Of a stretch of DNA of 64,000 nucleotides, positions 44,491 to 52,441 are shown piece by piece. Both the position numbers and the translations under genes were made by a program. Each line of letters starts with the position of its first letter. Positions within the stretch are counted from its first letter, which is position 1. The notes under the pieces were generated by a model. It was not told the origin of the DNA, ran no database searches, and worked only from the letters and a program-made list of their open reading frames with translations. The stretch lies in NCBI GenBank assembly GCA_963729445.1, contig CAVSNU010000002.1:1-64000 (forward strand), in the 5' to 3' direction. The DNA comes from JACCZH01 sp963729445. Lineage in GTDB: Bacteria > Chloroflexota > Chloroflexia > Thermomicrobiales > CFX8.

Positions 44491-47103
44491 TCACGAACTC
44501 GCCGTCACAGGAGTTTCCTGCTTGCGGAACACCAACTGGCCGGCGCTCACCTCAACAGTGATGGTGTCGCCGTCGTCAAACTCACCGCGCAGCAGGTGGA
44601 CCGCCAGAGGCTGAACGATCTCCTTCTGAATCGCGCGTCTGAGCGGCCGTGCGCCGTAGACAGGATCAAAGCCTTCACGCGCGAGATATTCTTTGGCTTC
44701 CGGGGACAGAATCAACTGGATCCTGCGCTCGGCAAGCCGCTGACGTACGCCGGATATTTGAATGTCCACGATTCTCTTGATCTCTTCGAGACCAAGCGGG
44801 CGGAAGATAACGATGTCATCGATGCGGTTGATCAGCTCGGGCCGGAAGTGCATGCGCACGGCGTCCATAACACGTTCACGAATCTGCTCCCAGCTCATGC
44901 CGGGCTCCGTGATCCACTGGCTGCCGAGGTTGCTCGTCATGATGATGATTGTGTTGCGGAAGTCGACCACGCGCCCTTGAGCGTCGGTCAACCGGCCGTC
45001 ATCGAGCACCTGCAGCAGGATGTTCAGAACTTCCGGGTGAGCCTTCTCGACCTCGTCAAACAGCACGACCGAATACGGGCGTCTTCGAACCGCCTCGGTA
45101 AGCTGACCGGCCTCTTCGTAGCCGACATACCCCGGAGGCGCACCGATCAGACGCGACACCGTGTGGCGTTCCTGGTATTCGCTCATGTCAATGCGGATCA
45201 TGGCTTCTTCATGGTCGAACAGGAACTCGGCCAGAGCGCGAGCAGTCTCAGTCTTTCCGACACCGGTTGGCCCGAGAAACAGGAAGCTCCCGATTGGCCG
45301 GTTGGGGTCCTGCAGACCGGCACGAGCTGCGCGCACGGTGTTCGCAACCGCGCGGATCGCCTCGTCCTGACCGACAACCCGATCGCGCAGACGCTCCTCC
45401 ATGGTGATGAGCTTCTCCATTTCGCCCTGCAACATGCGGGTGACCGGGATTCCGGTCCAGCGACTCACCACCTCTGCGATGTCCTCCTCGTCAACCTCCT
45501 CTTTGACGAGCGGCTGACCTTCCTCCGTGCGCGCGCGTGCGGCCCGCTCGGCTTCTTCGCGCTCCTTCTCAAGCTGAGACACCTCGTAGGTCAGCCGAGC
45601 CGCACGCTCCCAGTCAGCTTGCAACGTGGCAAGCTCGAGCTCGGCGCGCACGGCGTCGAGTCGCTCCTGGATCTGGCTAATGCGGTTGAGCACCTCCAGC
45701 TCCGTTTGCCACCGCGTCTCCAGCTCGGTAGCCTCTTCCTTGAGATCTGCCAGCTCCCGCTCGATACGCTCAAGCCGCTCGCGAGACGCTTCGTCGCGCT
45801 CCTGGCGCAACGCCTCACGCTCAATCTCAAGCTGAATGATCCTCCGCCGTACCTCGTCCAACGCGGCGGGCATGCTCGTTGCCTCGACGCGCAGTTTGGC
45901 GGCAGCCTCATCAATCAGATCGATGGCTTTGTCAGGCAGGAATCGATCGCCAATGTATCGATCAGACAGGACTGCCGCCGCCACCAGCGCTGAATCCTTG
46001 ATGCGTACCTTGTGGTGCTGTTCATAGCGCTCGCGCAAACCGCGCAGGATGCTGATCGTGTCTTCGACCGACGGCTCGTCAACGAACACGGGCTGAAACC
46101 GGCGCTCAAGGGCCGGATCTTTTTCGATGTGCTTGCGGTACTCGTCAAGAGTCGTCGCGCCGATCAAGTGGAGCTCACCGCGCGCCAGCATCGGTTTGAG
46201 CATGTTGCTGGCATCCATCGCGCCCTCGGCCGCGCCAGCGCCGACGACGGTGTGTACCTCGTCAATAAACAACAGGATGCGACCTTCGGACTCCTCTACC
46301 TCTCTCAGCACGGCCCTCAGCCGCTCCTCGAACTCGCCACGAAACTTGGCGCCGGCGACGAGTGCAGCCATGTCGAGCTGGATGAGGATCCGGTCCTTCA
46401 AACCCTCGGGAACATCACCACGAATAATGCGCTGTGCAAGGCCCTCAACAATCGCGGTTTTGCCAACACCAGGCTCTCCAATCAAGACCGGGTTGTTCTT
46501 CGTGCGACGGCTGAGCACCTGGATGACCCGCCGAATCTCCTCATCCCGGCCAATGACTGGGTCGAGCTTGCCCAGGCGCGCGAGCTCCGTCAGGTCGCGG
46601 CCATATTGCTTCAGCGCCTCATAGGTCGTCTCCGGATTCGGACTGGTGACCCGCTGGCCGCCGCGCACCTCCTGGAGTGCCTGATAGACGGCGCTGCGGG
46701 TGACACCCGACCTGCGAAGGATCTGGCCGGCGAGGCCCTTCTCCTGATCGTCGGCGAGCGCGATCAGCAGGTGCTCAGTCGAGACATAGTCGTCTCTCAA
46801 GCGACCGGCTTCCTCCTGCGCGGCCTGAAGAACCCGGCGGAAGCGCGGCGAAATGAAGACCTGCGTGGGCTCACTCGCGCGCGCTAGTCCACGGATCGCT
46901 TCTTCGACTTGCTCAAGAATCACCCCGGGCGAAACGCCGAGCCGTGCCAGGATCGCCGGAACGACTCCACCCTCCTGTCTGACTAATGCGTACAGGAGAT
47001 GCTCCGGCTCAATCTGCGTATTACGATGTTCCTCGGCAATCAACTGCGCCTCGCCGATTGCCTCCTGAGCCTTCTCCGTGAACTTATTCATGTTGTACGC
47101 CAC
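44491..47103 (-). CDS. clpB: Disaggregase ClpB
   Basis: The protein has 870 aa. It starts at a GTG (47,103) with AGGAGG seven bases upstream. N-domain (FTEKAQEAIGEAQLIAEEHR), first AAA+ (PVLIGEPGVGKTAIVEGLAQ; LFIDEVHTVVGAGAAEGAMD), the long coiled-coil middle domain (residues 400-530, for example EREALRQERDEASRERLERI), second AAA+ (FLFLGPTGVGKTETARALAE; SVVLFDEVEKAHPEVLNIL) and the D2-small domain. Length and the M-domain identify ClpB rather than ClpC or ClpA. It works with DnaK-DnaJ-GrpE to rescue aggregated proteins. It follows hspR by 29 bases, so it is likely part of the same operon. Confidence 0.95.
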   Translation of the reverse strand: MAYNMNKFTEKAQEAIGEAQLIAEEHRNTQIEPEHLLYALVRQEGGVVPAILARLGVSPGVILEQVEEAIRGLARASEPTQVFISPRFRRVLQAAQEEAGRLRDDYVSTEHLLIALADDQEKGLAGQILRRSGVTRSAVYQALQEVRGGQRVTSPNPETTYEALKQYGRDLTELARLGKLDPVIGRDEEIRRVIQVLSRRTKNNPVLIGEPGVGKTAIVEGLAQRIIRGDVPEGLKDRILIQLDMAALVAGAKFRGEFEERLRAVLREVEESEGRILLFIDEVHTVVGAGAAEGAMDASNMLKPMLARGELHLIGATTLDEYRKHIEKDPALERRFQPVFVDEPSVEDTISILRGLRERYEQHHKVRIKDSALVAAAVLSDRYIGDRFLPDKAIDLIDEAAAKLRVEATSMPAALDEVRRRIIQLEIEREALRQERDEASRERLERIERELADLKEEATELETRWQTELEVLNRISQIQERLDAVRAELELATLQADWERAARLTYEVSQLEKEREEAERAARARTEEGQPLVKEEVDEEDIAEVVSRWTGIPVTRMLQGEMEKLITMEERLRDRVVGQDEAIRAVANTVRAARAGLQDPNRPIGSFLFLGPTGVGKTETARALAEFLFDHEEAMIRIDMSEYQERHTVSRLIGAPPGYVGYEEAGQLTEAVRRRPYSVVLFDEVEKAHPEVLNILLQVLDDGRLTDAQGRVVDFRNTIIIMTSNLGSQWITEPGMSWEQIRERVMDAVRMHFRPELINRIDDIVIFRPLGLEEIKRIVDIQISGVRQRLAERRIQLILSPEAKEYLAREGFDPVYGARPLRRAIQKEIVQPLAVHLLRGEFDDGDTITVEVSAGQLVFRKQETPVTASS

Positions 47104-47132
47104 AGGTATCCTCCTCGATCGTCAACGTGTCC

Positions 47133-47462
47133 TCATCGGGAGCGCCGCTCCGGCTCCGCTTGTAACTGCGATTCGAATGCCCGGCGTTCAGCGAGCTCAT
47201 TCTGTAATTGCGAAATCTGTTCGAGTAGGTTCAGCGTCACGTCAATTCCCGCGAGGTTCAGCCCCAGGTCGTCCGCGAGCCGGCGTATCCGGCGCAGTTG
47301 GGCAATTTCCGCGTTTCCAAACAGCATCTGCCGGCCGTCGACCCGTGCTGGCCGCACGAATCCAGAGCGGAGATAGGTTCGGACGCGCCCCTTGGACAGG
47401 CCCGAAAGGGTCGCGACGGTATCAAGCCGGTAGTAGCCCGCGGTCTCAATCTGCTTCTGCAT
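47133..47462 (-). CDS. MerR-type chaperone regulator HspR/CbpM
   Basis: The protein has 109 aa; the ATG at 47,462 has GGGAGG nine bases upstream. A MerR-type winged helix (YYRLDTVATLSGLSKGRVRT, YLRSGFVRPARVDGRQMLFG, EIAQLRRIRRLADDLGLNLA) is followed by a short coiled coil (TLNLLEQISQLQNELAERR). In actinobacteria and Chloroflexota HspR represses dnaK and clpB operons and is titrated by DnaK. CbpM instead modulates the CbpA co-chaperone. Its position between dnaJ and clpB supports either role. The typical HspR box was not found nearby. Confidence 0.75.
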   Translation of the reverse strand: MQKQIETAGYYRLDTVATLSGLSKGRVRTYLRSGFVRPARVDGRQMLFGNAEIAQLRRIRRLADDLGLNLAGIDVTLNLLEQISQLQNELAERRAFESQLQAEPERRSR

Positions 47463-47498
47463 TCCAGCATCCTCCCGGAAATCCATCGAGCTGCGCCA

Positions 47499-48479
47499 CT
47501 AGCTGACACCAGCGAAATCTTCGGCCCCAGAACGCGCGAACTCTTCGATCAGCTCGCGTTGGCGTGGCGTCAGCTGTTCGGGAAGGAGTGCGTGCGCCTC
47601 TGCATACAGGTCTCCCCGGCGATCGGGATTGTTGAGCTGCGGCATCCCCTGACCTCGAAGGCGGAATGTGCGCCCGTCCTGTGTGACCGACGGAATAGAG
47701 AGCGAGAGTTGCCGGCCGTCCGGGGTGGGTACCCGAGCTTCTCCGCCGAGAAGCATGGTCGTCAGGGGTACACGTATCTCTGTGTAAAGATCATCTCCAC
47801 GGCGCTCGAAGCGAGGATCGGGTAGCACCGTGACGACCAGGTACAGGTCACCAGGCGGGCCGCCGGCGCGCCCCGGCCCTCCCTGGCCGGCAATGCGGAT
47901 GCGCGACCCGTCTCTCACGCCCGGGGGGATCCGCACCTCCAGCCGTCTCGTCTGCCCGTCGGGTGACGGCACCGAGATGACACGCGTCGCCCCCTGGTAC
48001 GCCTCAGCGAGCGTCACCTGAATAGGTGTTTCAATTTCACGGCCGGCGGCTGGCCGTGCCGCACGCCGGGACTCGCGTCGGGGCCCCCCAAAGTAGGTTC
48101 CGAAGAAGTCCGAGAACGGGCTGGCATCACCGAACATGTCTTGGAGATCTTCTTCGTCAAATGTTCGGTACCCGGTCCGTGGTCCCCCTTGCTGTGCACC
48201 AAAGATGTCTTCCCACGCGAAGGGTTGTCCCTGCTGCGCACCCGCTCGCTCGTAATCCCGCCAGCGAGAGCCAAGCTGGTCGTATCGCGCACGGCTCTCA
48301 GGGTCGGAGAGGACTTCGTACGCCTCAGCGATCTGCTTGAACCGCTCCTCCGCCTCCGGATCCCCGGGATTCACATCCGGGTGATACTGTCGTGCCAGCC
48401 TCCGGTAGGCTGAACGAATCTCCTGCTCTGTCGCAGTTCTCGGAACACCGAGGATCTCGTAATAGTCTTGAAATTCCAT
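47499..48479 (-). CDS. DnaJ/CbpA-type co-chaperone without zinc finger
   Basis: The protein has 326 aa. The J-domain (MEFQDYYEILGVPRTATEQE, RRLARQYHPDVNPGDPEAEE, FKQIAEAYEVLSDPESRARY) contains the HPD motif that stimulates the DnaK ATPase. A Gly-rich and Gln-rich segment follows. The C-terminal substrate-binding domains have GREIETPIQVTLAEAYQGAT, VRIPPGVRDGSRIRIAGQGG and GDLYAEAHALLPEQLTPRQR. The four CxxCxGxG zinc motifs are missing, so it is a class B J-protein (CbpA type). It lies directly downstream of the glutaredoxin/PDZ gene. Confidence 0.92.
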   Translation of the reverse strand: MEFQDYYEILGVPRTATEQEIRSAYRRLARQYHPDVNPGDPEAEERFKQIAEAYEVLSDPESRARYDQLGSRWRDYERAGAQQGQPFAWEDIFGAQQGGPRTGYRTFDEEDLQDMFGDASPFSDFFGTYFGGPRRESRRAARPAAGREIETPIQVTLAEAYQGATRVISVPSPDGQTRRLEVRIPPGVRDGSRIRIAGQGGPGRAGGPPGDLYLVVTVLPDPRFERRGDDLYTEIRVPLTTMLLGGEARVPTPDGRQLSLSIPSVTQDGRTFRLRGQGMPQLNNPDRRGDLYAEAHALLPEQLTPRQRELIEEFARSGAEDFAGVS

Positions 48480-48535
48480 CGTTCATCCTGACGCGCCAGT
48501 CTGCTACTGTGAACTAGGCAACGCTCTCAGGAACG

Positions 48536-49042
48536 TCAGAGCACGAGACTGAGGGTCTCAGTGGAATCACCGCGTTTGACCCGTACATCAAGTGGAACGC
48601 CCCTCGGCAATTGGGGAAGTAACCGCTCCAGCTCCGCCAGGGAGCGGACCGGCTTCCCGTCTATGGATTCAAGTACGTCACCGGTACGGAACCCGGCCCG
48701 GTCGGCAGGCGAGCCGGGCCGGGTTCCGCCAACCTCAACCCCAACGTCCGGGGCGTCCCTCGCGATCAGTCCCAACTGCGGACCTTGCTCCTGTTTGATG
48801 CGTTGGATCAATCGTTCGAGACGGGGGCGGTCGAAGCCCACAATCAACTCACCATTGGCGACGATGACGGGAACTCCCTGTTGGCCACTGCGTTGGATCA
48901 TTTCTCGCGCCGCCTGCGGGTTGGCCGACACGTCATACTCCTGGAAGGCCACGTTGTTGGCGCGAAGGAACTCCTTCACTCTGGTACACCACGGTCAGGT
49001 TGGTGTCGAGTAGACCGTCACCGGCTTGGTGGCAACAGACAT
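48536..49042 (-). CDS. Candidate selenoprotein: glutaredoxin-like domain (U-P-W-C) fused to a PDZ domain
   Basis: From the ATG at 49,042 (AAAGG nine bases upstream) the frame reads MSVATKPVTVYSTPT, then TGA (48,995-48,997), then PWCTRVKEFLRANNVAFQEY, GVPVIVANGELIVGFDRPRL and the PDZ part (VEVGGTRPGSPADRAGFRTG, DVLESIDGKPVRSLAEL). VYSTPTCPWCxxVKEFL is the glutaredoxin-like active site; the TGA stands exactly at its first Cys. Downstream of the TGA, after 15 bases, a 7-bp stem with loop AGTT (G in the first two positions) fits the bacterial SECIS pattern. The frame continues unbroken to the stop. A single-base change (TGC to TGA) or sequence error is the alternative. An internal GTG start at 48,979 would remove the active site and has no ribosome binding site. 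It lies 35 bases after dnaK and before dnaJ. Confidence 0.65.
48962..48979 (-). promoter_or_regulatory. SECIS-like hairpin downstream of the in-frame TGA
   Basis: On the minus strand GTGAAGG and CCTTCGC pair (one G-T wobble) around the loop AGTT. The stem begins 15 bases after the TGA and the loop about 22 bases after it. Bacterial SECIS elements lie within the coding region just downstream of the UGA, at roughly this spacing, with a G near the start of the loop. The arms encode VKE and FLR in the protein, so the hairpin is also part of a conserved coding motif and could arise by chance. Confidence 0.45.
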
Positions 49043-49077
49043 CAAATTCGACCTTTCCCGGCTGCGTCGTTGTCAGC

Positions 49078-50976
49078 CTACACGTCACCAACCTCACGGA
49101 ACTCGCCCTCAACCGTGTCATCGTCCGTCGGCGGTGGCGGTGCTCCCGCGGCGCCAGCAGCCGCTTCTCCTGCGTAGGCGGCCTGGCCGGCTCGTTGCAT
49201 CACGCCCTCGAGGGCTTCCGCCGCACGTCTGATGGCCGCAATATCGTTCGATTCGAGTGCCTCTCGTGCTGCCTGCACCTGGTTCTCAAGTTCCAGCTTC
49301 ACGTCGCTCGGCAGGTTGTCGCCTGCCTCCCGAAGGAGCCGCTCGGCAGAGTAGACCAACGTGTCGGTGCGGTTGATCAGTTCTGCCTCCTCGCGGCGCC
49401 GGGCGTCTTCGGCCGCGTGCAGCTCGGCGTCGCGCACCATGCGTTCGATCTCCTCTTGAGTAAGGCCACTCACCGGCTCGATCATGACCTTCTTCTCTCG
49501 CCCGGTTGCCAAGTCTCGGGCAGAGACGTGGAGAATGCCGTTCGCGTCAATATCGAAGGTCACTTCGATCTGCACCTGGCCGCGTGGGGCTGGGGGAAGA
49601 CCATCCAGCACGAAGCGCCCCAGGCTCTTGTTCTCACTCGCCAGCGGGCGTTCGCCCTGCAGCACGTGAATCTCGACCTGCGTCTGGTTGTCCTCGGCCG
49701 TTGTGAAGATCTCGGTCCTCCGAGTCGGAATCGTTGTGTTCCGCGGGATCAACACCGTCATCACGCCGCCCCTGGTTTCGACGCCAAGTGAGAGCGGGGT
49801 AACGTCAAGAAGCAGGACATCCCGAACGTCACCAGTCAGGACGCCCGCCTGGATGGCGGCTCCGATGGCGACGACCAGGTCGGGGTTCACGCCCCTGTGA
49901 GGTTCCCTACCCGCGAAGAGCTGTTGGACAAACGACTGTATGGCGGGCATGCGCGTCTGGCCACCGACGAGCACGACCTCGTCGATTTCATTAGGCGAGA
50001 GAGTCGCATCGCGCAGCGCCTGAAGCACCGGCTCTCGCGTGCGCTCGATAAGATGCTGGGTCATTTGCTCCAGTTGGGAACGAGTGAGGGTCATCTGGAG
50101 ATGCATCGGCCCGGCATCGGTCGCCGTAATAAAGGGAAGGTTGATTTCTGTGGTTTGTGCGCTCGACAACTCGATCTTGGCCCGCTCGGCAGCCTCCCGA
50201 ATGCGCTGAAGCGCCATGCGGTCGGTCGAGAGATCGACGCCGTTCTGCTTCTGGAATTCGGTGATGATCCATTCCATGATGACGCGGTCGAAGTCGTCGC
50301 CACCCAGGAACGTATCGCCGTTGGTTGCAAGAACTTCGATGACACCCTCGCCAACCCGCAGGATCGAAATGTCAAACGTCCCACCGCCCATGTCGTAGAC
50401 AGCGATGTCTTCGTCGCGGCCTGTCTTATCCAGCCCATAGGCCAGCGAGGCGGCTGTCGGCTCGTTGACGATGCGCAGCACTTCTAACCCTGCGATCTGG
50501 CCGGCATCCTTCGTCGCCTGACGCTGTGCGTCGCCGAAGTGGGCAGGAACAGTGATAACCGCCTGGTTCACGGGCTGATTCAACTTGGCCTCGGCATCCC
50601 GTTTCAGTTTCTGCAGGATCATCGCCGAGATCTCTTCAGGCGAGTACTCTTTGCCGGCCATCACCACGCGTACATCACCGTTTGGTGCGCGGGTAACTTT
50701 ATATGGAAGGCGTTTGATCGCCTCCTGAACAACCGGGTCATCAAATTTGCGGCCCATGAAGCGCTTGATGGAGAAAATAGTGTTCTCCGGGTTGGTGATC
50801 GCCTGCCGCCTGGCAATTGAGCCTACAAGCCGCTCTCCAGTCTTCGGATTGACGGCAACAACCGATGGAGTAATGAGATCCCCCTCGGCATTCTCAAGGA
50901 CGGTTGGCTCGCCTGCTTCAAGGACGGCCATCACAGAATTTGTTGTTCCCAGGTCAATCCCCAGTACTCGTGCCAT
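49078..50976 (-). CDS. dnaK: Molecular chaperone DnaK
   Basis: The protein has 632 aa. It has the actin-like ATPase signatures VLGIDLGTTNSVMAVLEAGE, RIVNEPTAASLAYGLDKTGR, VYDMGGGTFDISILRVGEG and EVVLVGGQTRMPAIQSFVQQ. The substrate-binding beta domain begins LLDVTPLSLGVETRGGVMT and the helical lid carries a short Ala/Gly/Pro-rich tail ending DDDTVEGEFREVGDV. It is a complete Hsp70. The gene follows grpE by 26 bases and is followed by the glutaredoxin/PDZ and dnaJ genes: grpE-dnaK-(Grx/PDZ)-dnaJ-hspR-clpB. Confidence 0.97.
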   Translation of the reverse strand: MARVLGIDLGTTNSVMAVLEAGEPTVLENAEGDLITPSVVAVNPKTGERLVGSIARRQAITNPENTIFSIKRFMGRKFDDPVVQEAIKRLPYKVTRAPNGDVRVVMAGKEYSPEEISAMILQKLKRDAEAKLNQPVNQAVITVPAHFGDAQRQATKDAGQIAGLEVLRIVNEPTAASLAYGLDKTGRDEDIAVYDMGGGTFDISILRVGEGVIEVLATNGDTFLGGDDFDRVIMEWIITEFQKQNGVDLSTDRMALQRIREAAERAKIELSSAQTTEINLPFITATDAGPMHLQMTLTRSQLEQMTQHLIERTREPVLQALRDATLSPNEIDEVVLVGGQTRMPAIQSFVQQLFAGREPHRGVNPDLVVAIGAAIQAGVLTGDVRDVLLLDVTPLSLGVETRGGVMTVLIPRNTTIPTRRTEIFTTAEDNQTQVEIHVLQGERPLASENKSLGRFVLDGLPPAPRGQVQIEVTFDIDANGILHVSARDLATGREKKVMIEPVSGLTQEEIERMVRDAELHAAEDARRREEAELINRTDTLVYSAERLLREAGDNLPSDVKLELENQVQAAREALESNDIAAIRRAAEALEGVMQRAGQAAYAGEAAAGAAGAPPPPTDDDTVEGEFREVGDV

Positions 50977-51002
50977 GGTTCGCTCCCTGTTCCCTGATAC
51001 GG

Positions 51003-51701
51003 CTAAGATGCCTGCGTCTGAGACTCTGTCGTGGCATCGGCTGATCCTGCGTCGCTCCCGGTATTTCTCGCGCCCGGCTGACGTGTCGCGTCGGCTTGCG
51101 CGGCATCCCCCGGCATCGGCGCTCCACCTGCGGCAGACGGTCCCACGACGGCGACCTGTGCCGGGCGAAGCAGTATGTCGCGCATGCGATAACCAGGACG
51201 CATTACCTCTTCGAGCAGCTGGTCGTTCACATCGTCACGCCTCGTGAAGGACACAGCCTCGTGAATCTCTGGATTGAAAGGCTCGCCTGCCTGGCCAAAC
51301 TGCACGACACCGAGACGCCGGAGCGTATCGACCAGAGACCGGTGTACGAGCAGCATGCCCTGTACCCAGGGATCTTCTCGAAGATTTGGAGGGAGTTGCG
51401 CAAACGCACGCTCAAGCTCGTCCACGGCGGGTAGTAGGACCCGCACCGTCTCAGCCTGCGCCCGCTCAGTATCCTGACGTCGGTCGCTCTCGATGCGGCG
51501 TCTGTAGTTCACGAAGTCAGCCCGCTCACGCCGCAGGCTATCCAGCAGTTCTTCCATTTCGGCTGACGTGTCCGCTTGGGTCGATGCGTCCGTCTCGCTT
51601 GGCGTAGCGGCTCCGGACGCATTGTCCACCTGCGCTGTGTCGATGTCAGGAGGATTTCCCGCCGGCTCGGAGGTCACCTCGCGTTCCTCAGAATCGGTCA
51701 T
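51003..51701 (-). CDS. grpE: Nucleotide exchange factor GrpE
   Basis: The protein has 232 aa. It has a long disordered acidic N-terminus (DIDTAQVDNASGAATPSETD), a coiled-coil segment (RADFVNYRRRIESDRRQDTE) and the beta domain with ELERAFAQLPPNLREDPWVQ, GVVQFGQAGEPFNPEIHEAV and RPGYRMRDILLRPAQVAVVG, the GrpE signature. The C-terminal tail is Ala/Thr/Ser-rich. GAGGAG lies upstream of the ATG. It exchanges ADP for ATP on DnaK and heads the operon; a hairpin lies about 110 bases upstream. Confidence 0.95.
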   Translation of the reverse strand: MTDSEEREVTSEPAGNPPDIDTAQVDNASGAATPSETDASTQADTSAEMEELLDSLRRERADFVNYRRRIESDRRQDTERAQAETVRVLLPAVDELERAFAQLPPNLREDPWVQGMLLVHRSLVDTLRRLGVVQFGQAGEPFNPEIHEAVSFTRRDDVNDQLLEEVMRPGYRMRDILLRPAQVAVVGPSAAGGAPMPGDAAQADATRQPGARNTGSDAGSADATTESQTQAS

Positions 51702-51807
51702 CGGCTCCTCATCTCGTTTAGCACGCCCGGTTCGTCAGACGCTCACATGAAACCCTCGACGAGAGCGAGGGCATTCCAATCGACAAAACCCGGGGAATGC
51801 TTCGATT

Positions 51808-51833
51808 GCACGGATCGTTGAAACGATCCGTGC
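51808..51833. other. Perfect hairpin upstream of grpE
   Basis: GCACGGATCGT and ACGATCCGTGC form an 11-bp perfect stem with a TGAA loop. It lies about 107 bases upstream of the grpE start, probably in the leader or promoter. No T-tract follows on either strand, so it is not a plain terminator. Neither a CIRCE nor a HAIR box matches it; a repressor operator or leader structure is possible. Confidence 0.5.
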
Positions 51834-52441
51834 AGGCACGACTCCAGAAAACGATTGGTCTGAGAGAGGGCTGCCCCGGCGACCGGTTCACTCGAGAGCG
51901 ACAGCGAGAGGATGGAACGAACACTCATTACCGTTGAGTTGTCTCTACACTGCACACCGCCACATGGCTCGGCGTCCGCGACGAGGGACTTCTCTCAGCG
52001 GCTCCGATCGCGACGCTCATCGCCTTCGGGAGCCTGTCTCATACCGTACGAAACTCGCCATACACGAGCATCGGCCAAGGGAACCATTCAAATCAGAGGT
52101 AGGCGGGCATGGTGTTGAGTGGTCCACATGGGTCAGACGTAGACCAAGCAGTGATAAACTAGAATTACGTCGACAAGCTCTTTCGGGAGTAGAAACACTC
52201 TTCAGTACCGCCCCGTACCACAGGTCGGAAACCGTAGACACGAAGACGCCTTCAGAATCGTCATCGTCGCATCAGGTTCGCTAGAACACGCCCACGACTG
52301 CAGCGCCAAGAGTTCGTGATAGAGTGTAGGCAAACGTCTAAGATATCCTTTCAGACCGCACTGTTTAGCCATGCCGGGCTCCGGCGGCTCCTTTCCGGAC
52401 AAACACAGTCACTAGTCCCTTTACACGTGTGCAGGGGCCCC
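51834..52441. other. Divergent promoter region between grpE and the LuxR-type regulator
   Basis: About 600 bases hold no supported gene. An inverted repeat ACTCA-N7-TGAGT (51,924-51,940) is present, but it is the mirror image of an HspR box rather than a match. AGGGG precedes the likely start (52,442) of the regulator. Confidence 0.35.

Noticed and set aside
48536..48979. Short start (GTG at 48,979) for the glutaredoxin/PDZ gene
   Set aside because: It has no ribosome binding site, and it would drop the first strand and the active site of the glutaredoxin fold, which are well conserved upstream.
51701..51960. Possible CIRCE (TTAGCACTC-N9-GAGTGCTAA) or HAIR (CTTGAGT-N7-ACTCAAG) operator upstream of grpE
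   Set aside because: Only a half-like GCGTGCTAA occurs, and ACTCA-N7-TGAGT at 51,924 is the wrong way round for HAIR. Neither box is complete.
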